Source of the DNA: Caenorhabditis elegans
Taxonomy: Eukaryota; Nematoda; Chromadorea; Rhabditida; Rhabditidae
Assembly (NCBI RefSeq): GCF_000002985.6
Contig: NC_003281.10
Coordinates: 8,866,001 to 8,930,000, forward strand
Direction: 5' to 3'
Length of the DNA stretch: 64,000 nucleotides
Shown: positions 37,501 through 51,895 of the stretch, piece by piece
Layout of the letters: the number at the start of each line of letters is the position of its first letter
Numbering within the stretch: the first letter of the stretch is position 1
The notes under the pieces: model-generated
What the model was told of the DNA's origin: nothing
The model's input: only the letters and a program-made list of their open reading frames with translations
The model's database searches: none
Program-made: the position numbers and the translations under genes

Positions 37501-38125
37501 GGTTTTGATGCATCTCAATCATCTCCAGATCCTTTGCGAGAAGATCATTACTTGGTGCTGGAGGCGGAGACAGAGCAAGAGCTCTGCGTGGAGGGCGTCG
37601 TTCTTCTTTTGGCTGGAACTTGGAGACATGACAACAATACAATTGTTTTAAAACTTACAATATATTCCAAAGCACAACTGGAAGATTCATAATCAAGAGC
37701 TGCCTTTGCGAGCATTGTTAGACTTGAGTTTCGGGTCAATGAGTTCACTGAAGGAGAATCTCTACCTCCATTCAGGCGTTTCGCGGGAGATCTGTAAAAT
37801 CATAAGATTAGTCGGCCACTTTTTCGGAACAGCTTGTTACTTTTTGGGAGATCCGGTACGTTTGATACTGCGAGACGGTGATAGGTATAGTTCTTCATTA
37901 CGATATCTCGATGGAACTTTAGATGTTTCACGGAGACTGTATGGTGAGCTGGTGCGATCCTGAAAATACCGAATGTCATGCATACTTTCAATATCTTTCT
38001 TTAATTTACAACTTCTTTATTTTTAAAAACACGAAAACCCAATAAAATCAATATTTCCAATAACTTACAGGATCAGACGTGTCACTTGCTGCCTTTTTCC
38101 GCGGACTTCTCACCGCAGACGACAT
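34595..38125 (-). CDS. lin-9: LIN-9, DREAM/DRM complex subunit (DIRP domain)
   Basis: Exons 38125-38069, 37959-37841, 37791-37659, 37618-37016, 36971-36813, 36337-35927, 35848-35744, 35697-35548 and 34792-34595 give 644 aa. LIN-9 is a nuclear subunit of the E2F/Rb-related DRM (synMuvB) repressor complex. The DIRP domain spans about residues 215-300, with ARQWVMCEFFYSAID, ESFPNLKNWNLTRIEW and GKPRRCSKVFFEEER. The N-terminus is Ser/Arg-rich. Exon 4 has two acceptors six bases apart (exon start 37618 or 37612), giving 644 or 642 aa; this fits the LIN-9L/LIN-9S pair I remember. A TTTTTCAG site six bases before the ATG fits trans-splicing. Introns 5 and 8 hold large inverted repeats. I recall it as ZK637.7. 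Confidence 0.97.
34938..35427. repeat. 490-bp MITE with TGGGACGATGCAAGTGA ends
   Basis: The 17-bp end TGGGACGATGCAAGTGA at 34938 is matched by its exact complement ending at 35427, and both sides are flanked by TAA, a probable target-site duplication. Inside are further nested palindromes (ATTTCTCGACACATTTTTTG and CGACATTTCTCGTCATTTC appear on both arms). It lies in the last intron of lin-9, has no coding capacity and looks like a non-autonomous DNA transposon. Confidence 0.88.
36436..36762. repeat. 327-bp inverted repeat in lin-9 intron 5
   Basis: ACGTCTTAATTTCC and CCTATTTTCAGCTAAAT on the left are mirrored by ATTTAGCTGAAAATAGG and GAAATTTTAAGACAT on the right. An inner palindrome pairs TTTTAAGTCGATA with TATCGACTTAAA. 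MITE-like foldback. Confidence 0.8.
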
Positions 38126-39627
38126 TTTTATCTGAAAAATAACAAATTTTTGAATAATTTCAGACCACGAGACAAAAATCAATGAAAGAATGCGGACGCG
38201 CGCGCGCGAAAAAAACTTTGAAATGGCGGTTCTTTTCCCCAACCAACAGCCGATTTCAAACAGCGTGATGGTCTCGACGCGATTGCCCTGCGGCAGTGTA
38301 GCGAGGTACGGTGGAGCGCTGTCTGTTGGAAAACAGAACACAGCTGAGAGAAGTGAATGTGGTGGGAAACGGAAAAAAGGGAGAGCTGCTGTTTGACAGT
38401 CGAACGTCGTGACATTCCGTTTTTGGATTTTCTCGTGAAAGTTTTTTTTTTTTTTTTATTTGTTTTATTTCTTATTTGTATTGATTTTCCATCTTTCCTG
38501 GGTTATCATTAAATTTTAAACATGGTTTTACACAAGATCATGCGGTGAAACATGTTTTTTTCTTCCTTTCCGCATTTAAAACGAATTATTTTGTTTATAT
38601 TGTTCTTCTCTTTCCATTCTCATGATTCATTTCTCTCCTTATTGGCAAGAAACATTATAAAATTGTTCATTCCTACTAAGTGTTTACCAAAATTTATTTT
38701 GGCCGCAAAGTTTTAAAATTGTAGAATAAACTTTTCATTAAAAATATTTCGTCTTCAATCACTCATCTTTGTTCCGAAAACATCTCACAGGTTTTTTCTT
38801 CAAAGCAATATTCTTCTTTAGTGTTTTTAGTCAGCGTTTTTCGTTCTGGATCTGGATTCTATGGTTTGATGTTACTTTGAAACACTATTTATAAAATCTT
38901 TTTGCAAAGAAACAATTCTCTTAAATTTAATACAATTTCCGCATCAAAATTGAAGTTTTTGTGCAAAGTTGACCTCTCGCAGCGTAATCTTATCGTTTTT
39001 TCGCGTTATCACCACTCAATCTCCCCCACTGCTCTACAATTATTTCATTTCTCTCAACCTTTTGATCGAATCGATTGAATTTCATAATATCCACGAAATG
39101 TGAGTCGCCCAATGTTTACGTTTCTCCATCCTATAACACTGCTTACAAATGGTTTCAGTGTTCAAACATTGCGGTGAATGAGGCAGACAATCAGACATTT
39201 TCTTTCTTTTAAAACCTGTCCTGTTCATTTCTTCCTCATCTCCTTTAGGTTTTCTTATTCGCCATCTGAAAGTTTATTTCTCTGCGTCTAGCTATTAGAT
39301 CCTGGAGAATTACGCTCTAATGTCGATGACGTGTCGGCTGATCGATTAGATTGCGCAAATTGTTTCTTTAGTTTTTTCTAGATTTCTCTCCCTTTTTTCA
39401 TGATATTCCAATGGAGCACGTTTGAGCGCATGCTCTCTTCTTGCTCAGTGCTGCTCCGTATCGATCCCTCTCCGTCAATATCTGGTCTTCGGTCCTGAGG
39501 CCTTCGCTCCTAGCCTCGTGCTTTTCTTAAATGTTTTCTCTCGAAAGAAGCGTTTTTGATTTTTTTTTCCTTCTTATTTTTGAAATCTTCATATTATTTC
39601 ATGGAAATTCTTACAGAATCAACTAGA
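38126..39627. promoter_or_regulatory. Divergent promoter region of lin-9 and unc-32
   Basis: The 1.5 kb between the two start codons contains no gene. The lin-9 side has a CGCGCGCGCG run near 38195-38206, a GGTCTCGACGCGA repeat core and higher GC. The unc-32 side has a GC-richer stretch at 39400-39520 that could be a 5' exon or promoter. A TTACAG acceptor ends 11 bases before the unc-32 ATG. Confidence 0.5.
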
Positions 39628-42600
39628 ATGGGTGATTACGTGACTCCCGGCGAGGAGCCACCACAACCGGGCATCTATCGAAGTGAGCAGATGTGCCTGG
39701 CTCAACTCTACCTTCAATCTGATGCTTCCTATCAATGCGTTGCTGAACTGGGAGAGCTCGGACTTGTTCAGTTTCGTGATGTGAGTTTGTGATATGTAAA
39801 AAACTATTTTCAATTAATAATTTTAAAAAAAAGTAAAACTTCAATTTATTTTAATTTTCAGCTTAATCCCGATGTGAGCTCCTTCCAACGAAAATATGTA
39901 AATGAAGTCAGACGGTGTGATGAAATGGAACGAAAATTGAGATATCTTGAACGAGAAATTAAAAAAGATCAGATCCCGATGCTGGATACTGGTGAGAATC
40001 CAGATGCTCCACTTCCACGAGAAATGATTGATTTGGAGGTTTGTTGAAAAAAAAATATAGGTATATAAATATGTGTTGCAATTTCACGGTCTATTTTTTT
40101 TGAATGTTTAATTTTTAAAAAGTTTTTAAAAATTCTTTCTTACAGGCAACATTCGAAAAACTCGAGAACGAACTTCGCGAGGTCAATAAGAACGAGGAAA
40201 CGCTGAAGAAAAACTTTTCAGAGCTCACAGAGCTGAAACATATTTTACGAAAGACTCAAACTTTCTTCGAAGAGGTGAGAATTTCATGTTTTCTCATCAT
40301 TTCCAAATTCTCTAACATTTTTTTTCACAAATTCTCCTTTTCTCTCTAATTCTGGCATGCTTTTCGAGAATAGTTAAACACCCTAACATAATCAAAAAAA
40401 AAATGGAACTTGATCCTATAATATTTTTTATTTTCTAGCAGATGTAGTATGTTTTGTGCCTCACCTATTTATAGCTATAATATTAGTATAGTTGCTCTCC
40501 TCACTATTCGGTTCGTCACACAGGTTGATCATGATCGGTGGCGAATTCTGGAAGGCGGAAGTGGACGACGAGGACGTTCTACAGAACGTGAAGAAACGCG
40601 ACCCCTTATTGATATTGGAGATATGGACGACGATTCAGCTGCACGGATGTCAGCTCAAGCTGCGATGCTACGTCTTGGGTATGTGGTCCTAGGCAAGATG
40701 GACAGACCAGAAAGCGCCACCATCGCGAAACGAGACCTAGTTTATGTTGTCTTGTTCGTATCCTTCTCCTTTTGCATCCCGTTGGTGTTTTTTCCTGATT
40801 CTTTTCTGGTAATTTAATTAATTGGTGCTTTTAAGCACTAGGAAAATTTAAAATGACTCCTAATCTAATATCTTCCCACATCTTTCTCTCTCCTTAAATC
40901 CTCCCCTAACCGACTTTCCTTATCCTTCTATGTTCCTTTTCCGTAAAATCTCCTTCACTAACACAGGCCGGGACTGGAGAAATGTTGCCACCTGCTGCAG
41001 TCGAATCTGAAGAAGGCCTTGAACTGACTCAACATGCCGCCGCTGGCGGAGCCACAATGTTCGCCAATTTTGGGTGAGACTTCTGCTCCTACTCGTCGTT
41101 GTATCGTTCATTGTCGCACGGTTTTGCTTTCGATTGCTTACACTTCTTTCCTTTTCTATCAGTATCTCATGTCTCTATCCTGTAGCTTGTCGTGGTGTGC
41201 CAGAGTTTAGGTGAATCGGTCACTACATCCCCAACATAACTTTGGAAAGAATTTATTGAAAAAAGCCAAGGGTAATCTAAATGTAGTATTGTGTTTGTTT
41301 GATTCTGCAGCACGAAGACATGATTGCCTCATCAGCGGAAAGTTCGGGAATTGGTGAAGTGCTCAGTGCCGACGAAGAAGAGCTTTCAGGAAGATTCAGC
41401 GATGCAATGTCGCCACTCAAACTGCAATTACGGTAGGATCAGGCTTATTTTGTTGTCTTTTTGTCTTTTCATATCATTATGTATTGTGATGGTGGTGTCT
41501 TTTCAAAGCGAGCGCGTTAAAAGATGTGTCCGGCTTGGTTTCTTAGTTTTTAGAACATGAAAATCATCATTTACTTAAATTTTTGATTTTAGATTTGTTG
41601 CTGGTGTAATTCAACGGGAACGTCTTCCCGCATTTGAGCGACTTCTTTGGAGAGCGTGTCGTGGTAATGTCTTCTTGCGAACAAGCGAGATTGATGATGT
41701 ACTCAATGATACGGTCACTGGAGATCCAGTCAACAAGTGCGTCTTCATCATCTTCTTCCAAGGAGATCATCTTAAAACGAAAGTTAAGAAAATTTGTGAA
41801 GGGTGAGTTTCCGTAATTTCTAAAATCAGAATTTTATTCAAAACATAATTTTTCAGATTCCGCGCAACGCTTTACCCCTGTCCTGATACTCCACAAGAAA
41901 GACGAGAAATGTCAATTGGTGTGATGACTCGTATTGAAGATCTCAAAACTGTTCTCGGACAGACACAGGATCATCGTCATCGTGTTCTTGTCGCTGCATC
42001 GAAGAATGTTCGAATGTGGCTCACAAAAGTACGGAAAATCAAGTCGATCTACCATACACTAAACCTTTTCAATATCGATGTTACACAAAAGTGCTTGATC
42101 GCCGAGGTTTGGTGTCCGATTGCTGAGCTTGATCGTATCAAGATGGCGCTGAAACGTGGAACAGATGAGAGTGGAAGTCAAGTTCCGTCAATTTTGAATC
42201 GAATGGAGACAAATGAAGCTCCTCCGACATACAATAAGACGAACAAGTTCACAAAAGGATTCCAAAACATTGTTGATGCATATGGAATTGCAACATATCG
42301 AGAAATAAATCCAGCTCCATACACAATGATCTCGTTCCCTTTCCTTTTTGCTGTGATGTTCGGTGATATGGGGCACGGAGCCATCATGTTACTTGCTGCT
42401 CTTTTCTTTATTCTCAAAGAGAAACAACTCGAAGCGGCACGAATCAAAGATGAGATCTTCCAAACATTCTTTGGAGGTCGTTATGTGATCTTTTTGATGG
42501 GAGCTTTCTCAATATACACTGGATTCATGTACAATGATGTCTTCTCGAAAAGTATCAACACATTTGGGTCATCATGGCAGAATACAATTCCTGAAAGTGT

Positions 42601-45214
42601 TATTGATTATTACCTGGACGACGAGAAACGATCAGAATCTCAGCTTATTCTTCCACCAGAGACAGCTTTTGATGGAAATCCGTATCCAATTGGAGTGGAT
42701 CCAGTTTGGAATCTTGCCGAAGGAAACAAATTGTCATTCCTCAACTCGATGAAAATGAAAATGTCCGTATTATTCGGAATTGCTCAAATGACATTCGGAG
42801 TTCTCCTCTCATATCAAAATTTCATATATTTCAAATCTGATCTTGATATTAAGTACATGTTCATTCCACAAATGATATTCTTGTCATCGATATTCATTTA
42901 TCTGTGCATCCAAATCCTTTCAAAATGGCTATTCTTCGGTGCTGTTGGTGGAACTGTTCTTGGCTACAAGTATCCTGGTTCGAATTGTGCTCCATCCCTT
43001 CTCATCGGTCTCATCAACATGTTCATGATGAAAAGTCGTAATGCTGGATTTGTGGATGACAGTGGTGAAACATATCCACAGTGTTATTTGAGCACTTGGT
43101 ATCCTGGACAGGTAAGCTTAATCCTCCCCATGTCTTTCAGGTGTTTGGATGACTGATGTTGATGAAATTGAAGAGAAACGATGTTTGACATGACGATGAA
43201 TAAAAACAAAAGCAATAATTTTTCTATTTAAGTCGTTCTTCGAAACAATTTTCGTCCTGGTAGCGATCGCGTGCGTTCCCGTTATGCTATTCGGAAAGCC
43301 TTACTTCTTGTGGAAAGAGGAAAAAGAACGGCGCGAGGGGGGCCATAGACAATTGGTGAGCTATTATAATAAGAAAATTGTTTAAATTAGCACGCACCCG
43401 CCTTCTACTGTCCCGTTACTTTTTGTTGTGTTGTATTGTTTTTATTTTGTGAGAAGATCGACTTTTTAAAAATAATTTTGGAGAACATTTTGCTTCATTC
43501 AAAATTTTAATTTTCACGAAAGTTTTGAATCGCAAAGGCCATCAACATCTGAAAATGCTCCTCGTCAAAATATACCAGATTATATTAACCCAGACGCGAA
43601 ATTTTTGCTCCAAAAGTATGGTAACCGGTCTCGACACGACATTTTTTGTTAAATGCAAACGTTAAAGAGTACTGTAGCTTCAAAATTTCAGAATTCACAT
43701 TTTTATTTTTTAAAACTACCATAAAACATCTATAACATAAATTCTACCAAAACAAAACTACAGTACTCTTTAATGGCGCACACATTTTTGGATTTTACAC
43801 AAATTTGTCGCGTCGAGACCGGGTACCGTATTTTTAGCGCAAATTTTGTGACTGGGTCAATATCACGTCAATATTATTAATAACACATCAATAATTAATT
43901 AATACTGTGGGAATATTGGTTGGTGATAGTTGTATATCCTATGCGCTTGTCTTATTCGGCATGTTGTAAATATTCGTCGTTGTGTCATGATCATCATCTC
44001 TTCGATCTTCATCAACACCGTCTTCAACACCGGATCGGCTGAAACCAACGAATCATAAAAATGCAGCAAGCATGTTCCAGGCAACAATCGAAATAATACT
44101 TGTGGTGTTGGCGTTGGTGCAGGTTCCGATTATGTTGTTTGCGAAACCATATTTTCTGTATCGCCGAGACAAGCAACAATCGAGATATAGCACTTTGACA
44201 GCAGAGTCAAATCAACATCAGGTAAACAATTGGTGATGGGTAGTTTTTGCATGATTGTATTAGTTTTATTCTGCACTTTTTCCAATATTATTGAATCGAC
44301 ACCAATTTTATAGGCTAATGTTTTTGAATTCAGAGTGTTCGTGCTGATATCAACCAGGATGACGCAGAAGTTGTTCACGCGCCAGAGCAAACTCCAAAAC
44401 CAAGTGGTCACGGACATGGGCATGGTGATGGGCCACTTGAGATGGGGGATGTGATGGTGTACCAGGCTATTCACACAATCGAGTTTGTTCTTGGATGTGT
44501 GTCACATACTGCTTCATACCTTCGTCTTTGGGCTCTTTCATTGGCTCATGCTCGTAAGTAAAGAAAATAATAGAAAATCTCAAAGAAGAACTGATACGTT
44601 AAAAAGTAAAAAATTTTTGATTGTTTAAAAGCCTAAATAATAATTATAGAATAGAAAACCCTAAAATTATTTTACCGTAAAAACGAAACAATTATCGAAA
44701 TAAATTTTATTTTCTAGAGCTCTCTGATGTTCTCTGGACAATGGTTTTCCGTAATGCATTCGTTTTGGATGGATACACTGGAGCTATTGCCACTTACATT
44801 CTCTTCTTCATCTTTGGATCGTTGTCAGTGTTCATTTTGGTACTCATGGAAGGTCTTTCCGCATTCCTTCACGCTCTTCGTCTTCATTGGTTCGTTTTCT
44901 AATTCAAAATTAGACATTATTAAGAAACCATGAGTTCATGAGAATGCCTACTTGCCGGCGCGAAACAAGCGGCAGCAGTGAGAGCATGCGGCGACGAGAG
45001 ATTTAGGTGCCTTCGCTACGAGATATTTCCGCGCCAAAACGGTAGCCATTCTCATGAACTCATGATTTCTTAATACACAGTCATTTACTGATATTCAATA
45101 ATTTTCAGGGTCGAGTTCCAATCAAAGTTCTATGGAGGGCTTGGATATGAGTTCGCTCCATTCTCATTCGAAAAAATCCTTGCTGAAGAGCGTGAAGCTG
45201 AGGAGAATCTCTAA
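39628..45214 (+). CDS. unc-32: V-ATPase membrane subunit a (UNC-32), alternatively spliced
   Basis: Constant exons are 39628-39780, 39862-40038, 40146-40274, 41593-41802, 41857-43111, 44334-44553, 44718-44889 and 45109-45214. Three alternative exons 4 (40524-40678, 40967-41073, 41311-41432) all end in the same phase, and two exons 7 (43233-43355, 44081-44221) are both phase 0, so each set is mutually exclusive. 4a with 7b gives 905 aa; 4b with 7a gives 883. It is the ~100-kDa subunit of the Vo proton channel: a cytosolic N-terminal half, then eight membrane helices with the essential Arg in [16 protein letters not shown]. Exon 7b encodes [19 protein letters not shown], replacing a helix made by 7a. 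In worms it is needed for synaptic function. A 157-bp inverted repeat lies in the intron before the last exon. I recall it as ZK637.8. Confidence 0.97.
43423..43434 (+). promoter_or_regulatory. UNC-75/CELF-type splicing motif downstream of exon 7a
   Basis: TTGTTGTGTTGT lies 68 bases after the end of unc-32 exon 7a. GU-rich elements of this form are the known binding preference of the neuronal splicing factor UNC-75. The position in the intron between 7a and 7b suits neuronal choice of exon 7a. Confidence 0.65.
43582..43864. repeat. Complete palindromic GTCTCGACACGAC repeat in unc-32
   Basis: The left arm reads ATATTAACCCAGACGCGAAA, GTATGGTAACCGGTCTCGAC, ACGACATTTTTTGTTAAATG, AAAGAGTACTGTAG. 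The right arm is the complement in reverse order, ending GACTGGGTCAATAT. It is the best complete copy of the family here and serves as reference. It lies between the alternative exons 7a and 7b. Confidence 0.88.
44070..44074 (+). promoter_or_regulatory. GCATG FOX-type motif at the exon 7b acceptor
   Basis: GCATG sits six bases upstream of the TTCCAG end at the exon 7b 3' splice site. A second, full TGCATG lies at 44248-44253, just after exon 7b. FOX-1/ASD-1 proteins bind (U)GCAUG, so binding here could block exon 7b use. Confidence 0.5.
44918..45074. repeat. 157-bp inverted repeat in unc-32 last intron
   Basis: ATTAAGAAACCATGAGTTCA and TGAGAATG on the left pair with CATTCTCATGAACTCATG and ATTTCTTAAT on the right. 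The GC-rich middle (GCCGGCGCGAAACAAGCGGC) is not fully paired. MITE-like, short TA-type flanks. Confidence 0.82.
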
Positions 45215-46149
45215 GATCACCTCGGCCACTTCAAACAGTGTGACATCGACGTTCGACAAATCTTTAATTATTTATTTCTAGTAGATATATACTTCTATTT
45301 GAATATTGTGTCGTGTTGTGCTTTTTTCTTCTTGTGTTTGTGCATAGAGTTTCCCCTCATCCCCCAGCCATCTCCTTTCTCTAAAATTGTTCCATTTTCC
45401 TTTCGGTGACCAGAATCTGAATTTTCTTCTTCTCGCATTTTTAAAATTCATCTTATTTTCTTCTAAATTCTTGCTTCCTGTCTCTATTTCTTTTCATATT
45501 TCAGTCTAGTTCTCTTCTATTGTGATGACTTTATGTATTTCTTCTTAATTTATTCCTTTTCTTGAAAGTACCGATCGCTCGGGATTTCCATTTTCGCCAA
45601 TATTTTGTATTTCGGTATTGCAAGCTTTCTAATCATTTAGTAAATCATATTTTTATTTTAAGTTTTTTCTTTTCGTAAATTTAGTTTGTCTCGAATTTTC
45701 GATTGCCGATCGTCATCGCCACTAACCGTTGAATAAATAAGTTGATTGCAAACAAAGTGGAATCGCTAGCTCCATGACAAGACAGTAAATTTCTGAAGGC
45801 TATAGTACTATTACACAGACGCGAAATTTGGACTATTTTTGCTCCAAAAATACGATTCCCCGGTCTCGGCACGAAAATGTTTTGTAATTGTAAACTAATG
45901 TGAGCCTTCAAAGAGTACAGTAGCGGAATGTTCACAATTTTTGGCTATGTATTTTTTTAACAATTGAAGCAATCAAAACATATTTTAACAAAAAATACGG
46001 GAAAAATTAAATTCGCACACATTTTTGTCTTTAACGAAAGATTCTTGCGTCAAAAATCGCAAGTTTTTGCCTCAGAGTAATAATAAGCTAAACATTTTAA
46101 CCCCTCATCACAAGTGGAAGCTTACAAAAAATAAAAATTTTGCAGAGAA
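45215..46149. other. unc-32 3' UTR and spacer to tpk-1
   Basis: A CT-rich 3' UTR and spacer of 935 bases, with a half copy of the GTCTCGACACGAC repeat at 45812-45925 (ACACAGACGCGAAATTTGG, CCCCGGTCTCGGCACG, GTGAGCCTTCAAAGAGTAC). No gene is seen. Confidence 0.6.
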
Positions 46150-47437
46150 ATGTCAAAGAAATTGAAGCCATTCGAAATTTTAGAGGATTCGTGTGCATCA
46201 GTATGTATTTGGCTTAACGGTGAACCTACGGCAATCAGCAATCGCGCTGAAAATTTATGGAATAAGGCCAAATATCGAGTTGCAACTGATGGAGCTGTTA
46301 ATGAGATTCTTAAAAGGTGATCTAGGATCCAGAAATTGAAAATTATCGTAAACCGAGTTTTGGATTTCAGAAAGAGTTTCGTCGAATGGCCTCATATTAT
46401 CTGCGGAGATTTCGATTCAATAAATAAACAGATTGATACAAAAAATGCAAAGTTAGTTTAAATTCTACTGAAATTAAAAATTAATATAGGCATTACTCAA
46501 CTTCATTGTAATCGTGTTTCATGTTTGATAACATCTTCTATTAATGAGCAATGATAGAATTACTGTAGGGTTACTGTAGTGATCACAAAGAATTATTACT
46601 GTAGCGGCTGTTGAATATTAGCTAAAAGAATATATAGGCGTGAACGTTGAAAATAAAATTAAAATATTATTGAGTTGTGTTTTTAATACTGGAAGACTGA
46701 AAGCTACAATTCGTTGAGAAGAGTGTATTGACCAGGTCATAATAATGATTTTGCACTTTTTTTGGTATTTCTGGCTTGCCAACTAAATGTTATTCATTCT
46801 GTGTTCAGGACTAAAAAAATAAAAATATTTTGTCGAAAATTGTTCTTAATGTTGTTTTAGAGTCGTCCATCTGCCTGATCAAGACTACACAGATCTCTCG
46901 AAGAGCGTTCAGTGGTGCTTAGAGCAGAAAACACTAACAAGCTGGGAATTCGAGAATATCGTTGTTCTAGGAGGTCTCAATGGACGATTTGATCACACCA
47001 TGTCAACGTTATCATCTTTAATAAGATTCGTTGATTCTCAAACTCCTGTGATCGTTTTGGATTCTAGAAATTTGGTTCTCGCTGTTCCTACAGTAATCCT
47101 TGGCAGGCCTATGTGAACATTAAGAGTTAAATTCAGGGGGATTCAAATCTTGATGTCAATCTTGAAATGACAACAAAAATGTGTGGAATCATTCCAATTG
47201 TTCAAAAGGAGACAATCGTCAGTTCAATTGGACTAAAATATGAAATGGGTATAATCCAATGTTTCAACATCATTTCTATTAAACGTTTCCATTTCAGAAA
47301 ACCTTGCTCTTGAATTTGGAAAACTTATCAGCACGTCGAATGAAGTTACCACGAGCCAAGTATTTTTGAAATCTTCGTCGTCTCTGATTTTTTCAATTGA
47401 ACTTGAAAATTGGGTCTACAAACTTGATTCTCTATAG
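46150..47437 (+). CDS. tpk-1: Thiamine pyrophosphokinase
   Basis: Exons 46150-46316, 46371-46451, 46861-47092, 47137-47248 and 47298-47437 give 243 aa, the usual size of animal TPK. The enzyme transfers pyrophosphate from ATP to thiamine to make the cofactor TPP in the cytosol. The catalytic motif GDFDSI is at residues 68-73, and GGLNGRFDHT (120-129) is the second signature; AVPT, GDSNLDV and CGIIPI belong to the C-terminal thiamine-binding domain. A TTTTGCAG acceptor ends four bases before the ATG. An AATAAA at 47606 and a 344-base gap to trxr-2 suggest a two-gene operon. I recall it as ZK637.9. Confidence 0.95.
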
Positions 47438-47768
47438 TATCACATTTTATGGTCCCTCTTAATTCACAACTTTTCATTCCTTTGCTATTCAACTGTTCTA
47501 TTTTCTTTTTATTCCATTTTTCCTAGTTTTCACCGGTACTATATAATTATCTACAATATTATAATACACTTTATTCCCTGTACCATTTTGTGTTGAAAAC
47601 GAATTAATAAAAATAAAAACGAATTAATAGTATGAGATTAAAATTTTCATTTTAAAAGCAATGTTATTTGTTTAAAAAATATCCAATTCTAATGAATTAT
47701 CTGCGAATATCCGATAGCGATTTCAAAAATCTAATGAAAATTGAAATTCAACTTTAAATCATTTGTAG

Positions 47769-50353
<2,585 letters not shown>

Positions 50354-50503
50354 TTCAAAAAGTTTATTGACAAATCATTCAGTTTATTTATCAAAGTTAA
50401 TTTACATCCTATTATCCTGGATACTAGTAATTATAATTAAACATAATAAATAGTACAAAATATTTGATTATCCTTTTTAAAAGATACCGGGAACTACATA
50501 TTC

Positions 50504-51895
50504 TTAATGCGCATCGTGCTCATGGATGGGATCACATGTCTGACGAAGTGTCGAAATACGAGTTCCAGAAGTTGTTAGAATAGATATCACAGATGTTGTT
50601 GAACTCCATTTCTTCATTGGCTTCGAAACATTCTTCTTATGGAACTGGTGCTTCCGAAGCTCAGCCTTATAACGATCATCAAACATGATTACATAATTAT
50701 CTGGCTCACAGAGTTGTACTCTTTGTTCCTTCTCTAATCCCCGCGTGAAAGCGTAAAAGTTTTTATAACCTCCTTCCAACAAATAAATCTCCTCATAATC
50801 ACATCTCGGATAGATATTTGAATTCAGTTTTCTGTCCACTTCCCGAAGGTTGTTCGCCATGGTTGGTCCACGTTTTTGACTGTATTCACAGTAGAAAATG
50901 GGTATCCGGTTGATTTTCTTGGAACCATCTTTGTTGAAGAAGAAGTCTGCAGCAGTTTCTGGATTGAACAGGCTTTGAGCTCCCTGAAAAGATTTGCAGT
51001 TTTAACTTTCTGGTATTTTTTCAAAACAGTTATTATAATTCTTTTTTCTGAAACGCACACTTAAAGGCGCATGATTTGGTTTGGAAGGGTCTTGCCACGA
51101 AGGAAAGTAGATTTTTTATTAATTCTAAAATTAAATGTGTTTTCTGTTTTTGACAGAACCCATTAGAACGGACTCATGATTCTTTAAGTACGAGTTTTAA
51201 GAAGTACAGTATCCCATTCTCATATGGCATTTTCTCTCGAAAGAGTCTATTTATTGAAAAACTAAAATGATACACGGACACGAAGAGAGAATATAAATTA
51301 CGAGGGTTACTGTAAACTTAAAGGTACACACTAAGACTTTGGAGTCTGGAAACGTAGTACAAACGGCAAAAACTAACCTTAATATGCCCTCCATTATATT
51401 CATAATCATATCGGCAATCAATTAGAATATATTTCTGCATAAACTCAATTTGCGATAGCTTCTGCATGATTTCAATTAACGTTTCAGAAGTGATTTTTTG
51501 GTATACGGTAGAACAGCTAGGCGTCACGGTTTCCAAATGATAATCCACTTGAAGATGGGCATTCCATGTCTCAATTTCCGAAGTTGAATGGCTCTTTTTT
51601 GAGAAAGTTAGTCTTTTCTTTATCACAATTTCAGAAGTATTCGCAGAATCCGTTCCAGATGTATATCCTCCATCAATGCTTCGTTTCCGAGTGGGTGGCG
51701 ATGAGTTGGAGATGTGGCTGATCGCAGAAGAGTGTTGACGGTTTTGTCTGTAAATTATGGATTTATTGATATCGAACACAAATAATCAACTAACCTTGGG
51801 AATAGCTTCGAGGATCCTTCAGCACATTCAGAACATTTCAGCCGGAGCCCGTCATTGCGAACAATGCAGTTTTCACATGGAACGTCAACGCACAT
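50504..51895 (-). CDS. cdc-25.3: CDC25-family dual-specificity phosphatase
   Basis: Exons 51895-51795, 51747-51378 and 50983-50504 give 316 aa. CDC25 proteins remove inhibitory phosphates from cyclin-dependent kinases. The C-terminal rhodanese-fold domain has YILIDCRYDYEYNGGHIKG and the active loop CEYSQKR (C189 to R195, the CX5R motif) in PIFYCEYSQKRGPTM. The N-terminus has two CXXC pairs (CENC, CSEC) and a Ser-rich stretch. At 316 aa it is short for the family because the regulatory N-terminus is small. It converges on trxr-2 with only 150 bases between stop codons, so the 3' UTRs probably meet or overlap. I recall it as ZK637.11. Confidence 0.95.
51070..51310. repeat. Diverged GTCTCGACACG-family element in cdc-25.3 intron 2
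   Basis: AAAGGCGCATGATTTGG and AAGGGTCTTGCCACGAAGG at the left, with GAAGTACAGTATCCC and GGTTACTGTAAACTTAAAGG further right, are in keeping with the family, but the arms are badly eroded. Confidence 0.45.

Noticed and set aside
36923-37692. Plus-strand open frames across lin-9
   Set aside because: They are antisense to lin-9 exons 3-5, whose minus-strand reading has the DIRP domain.
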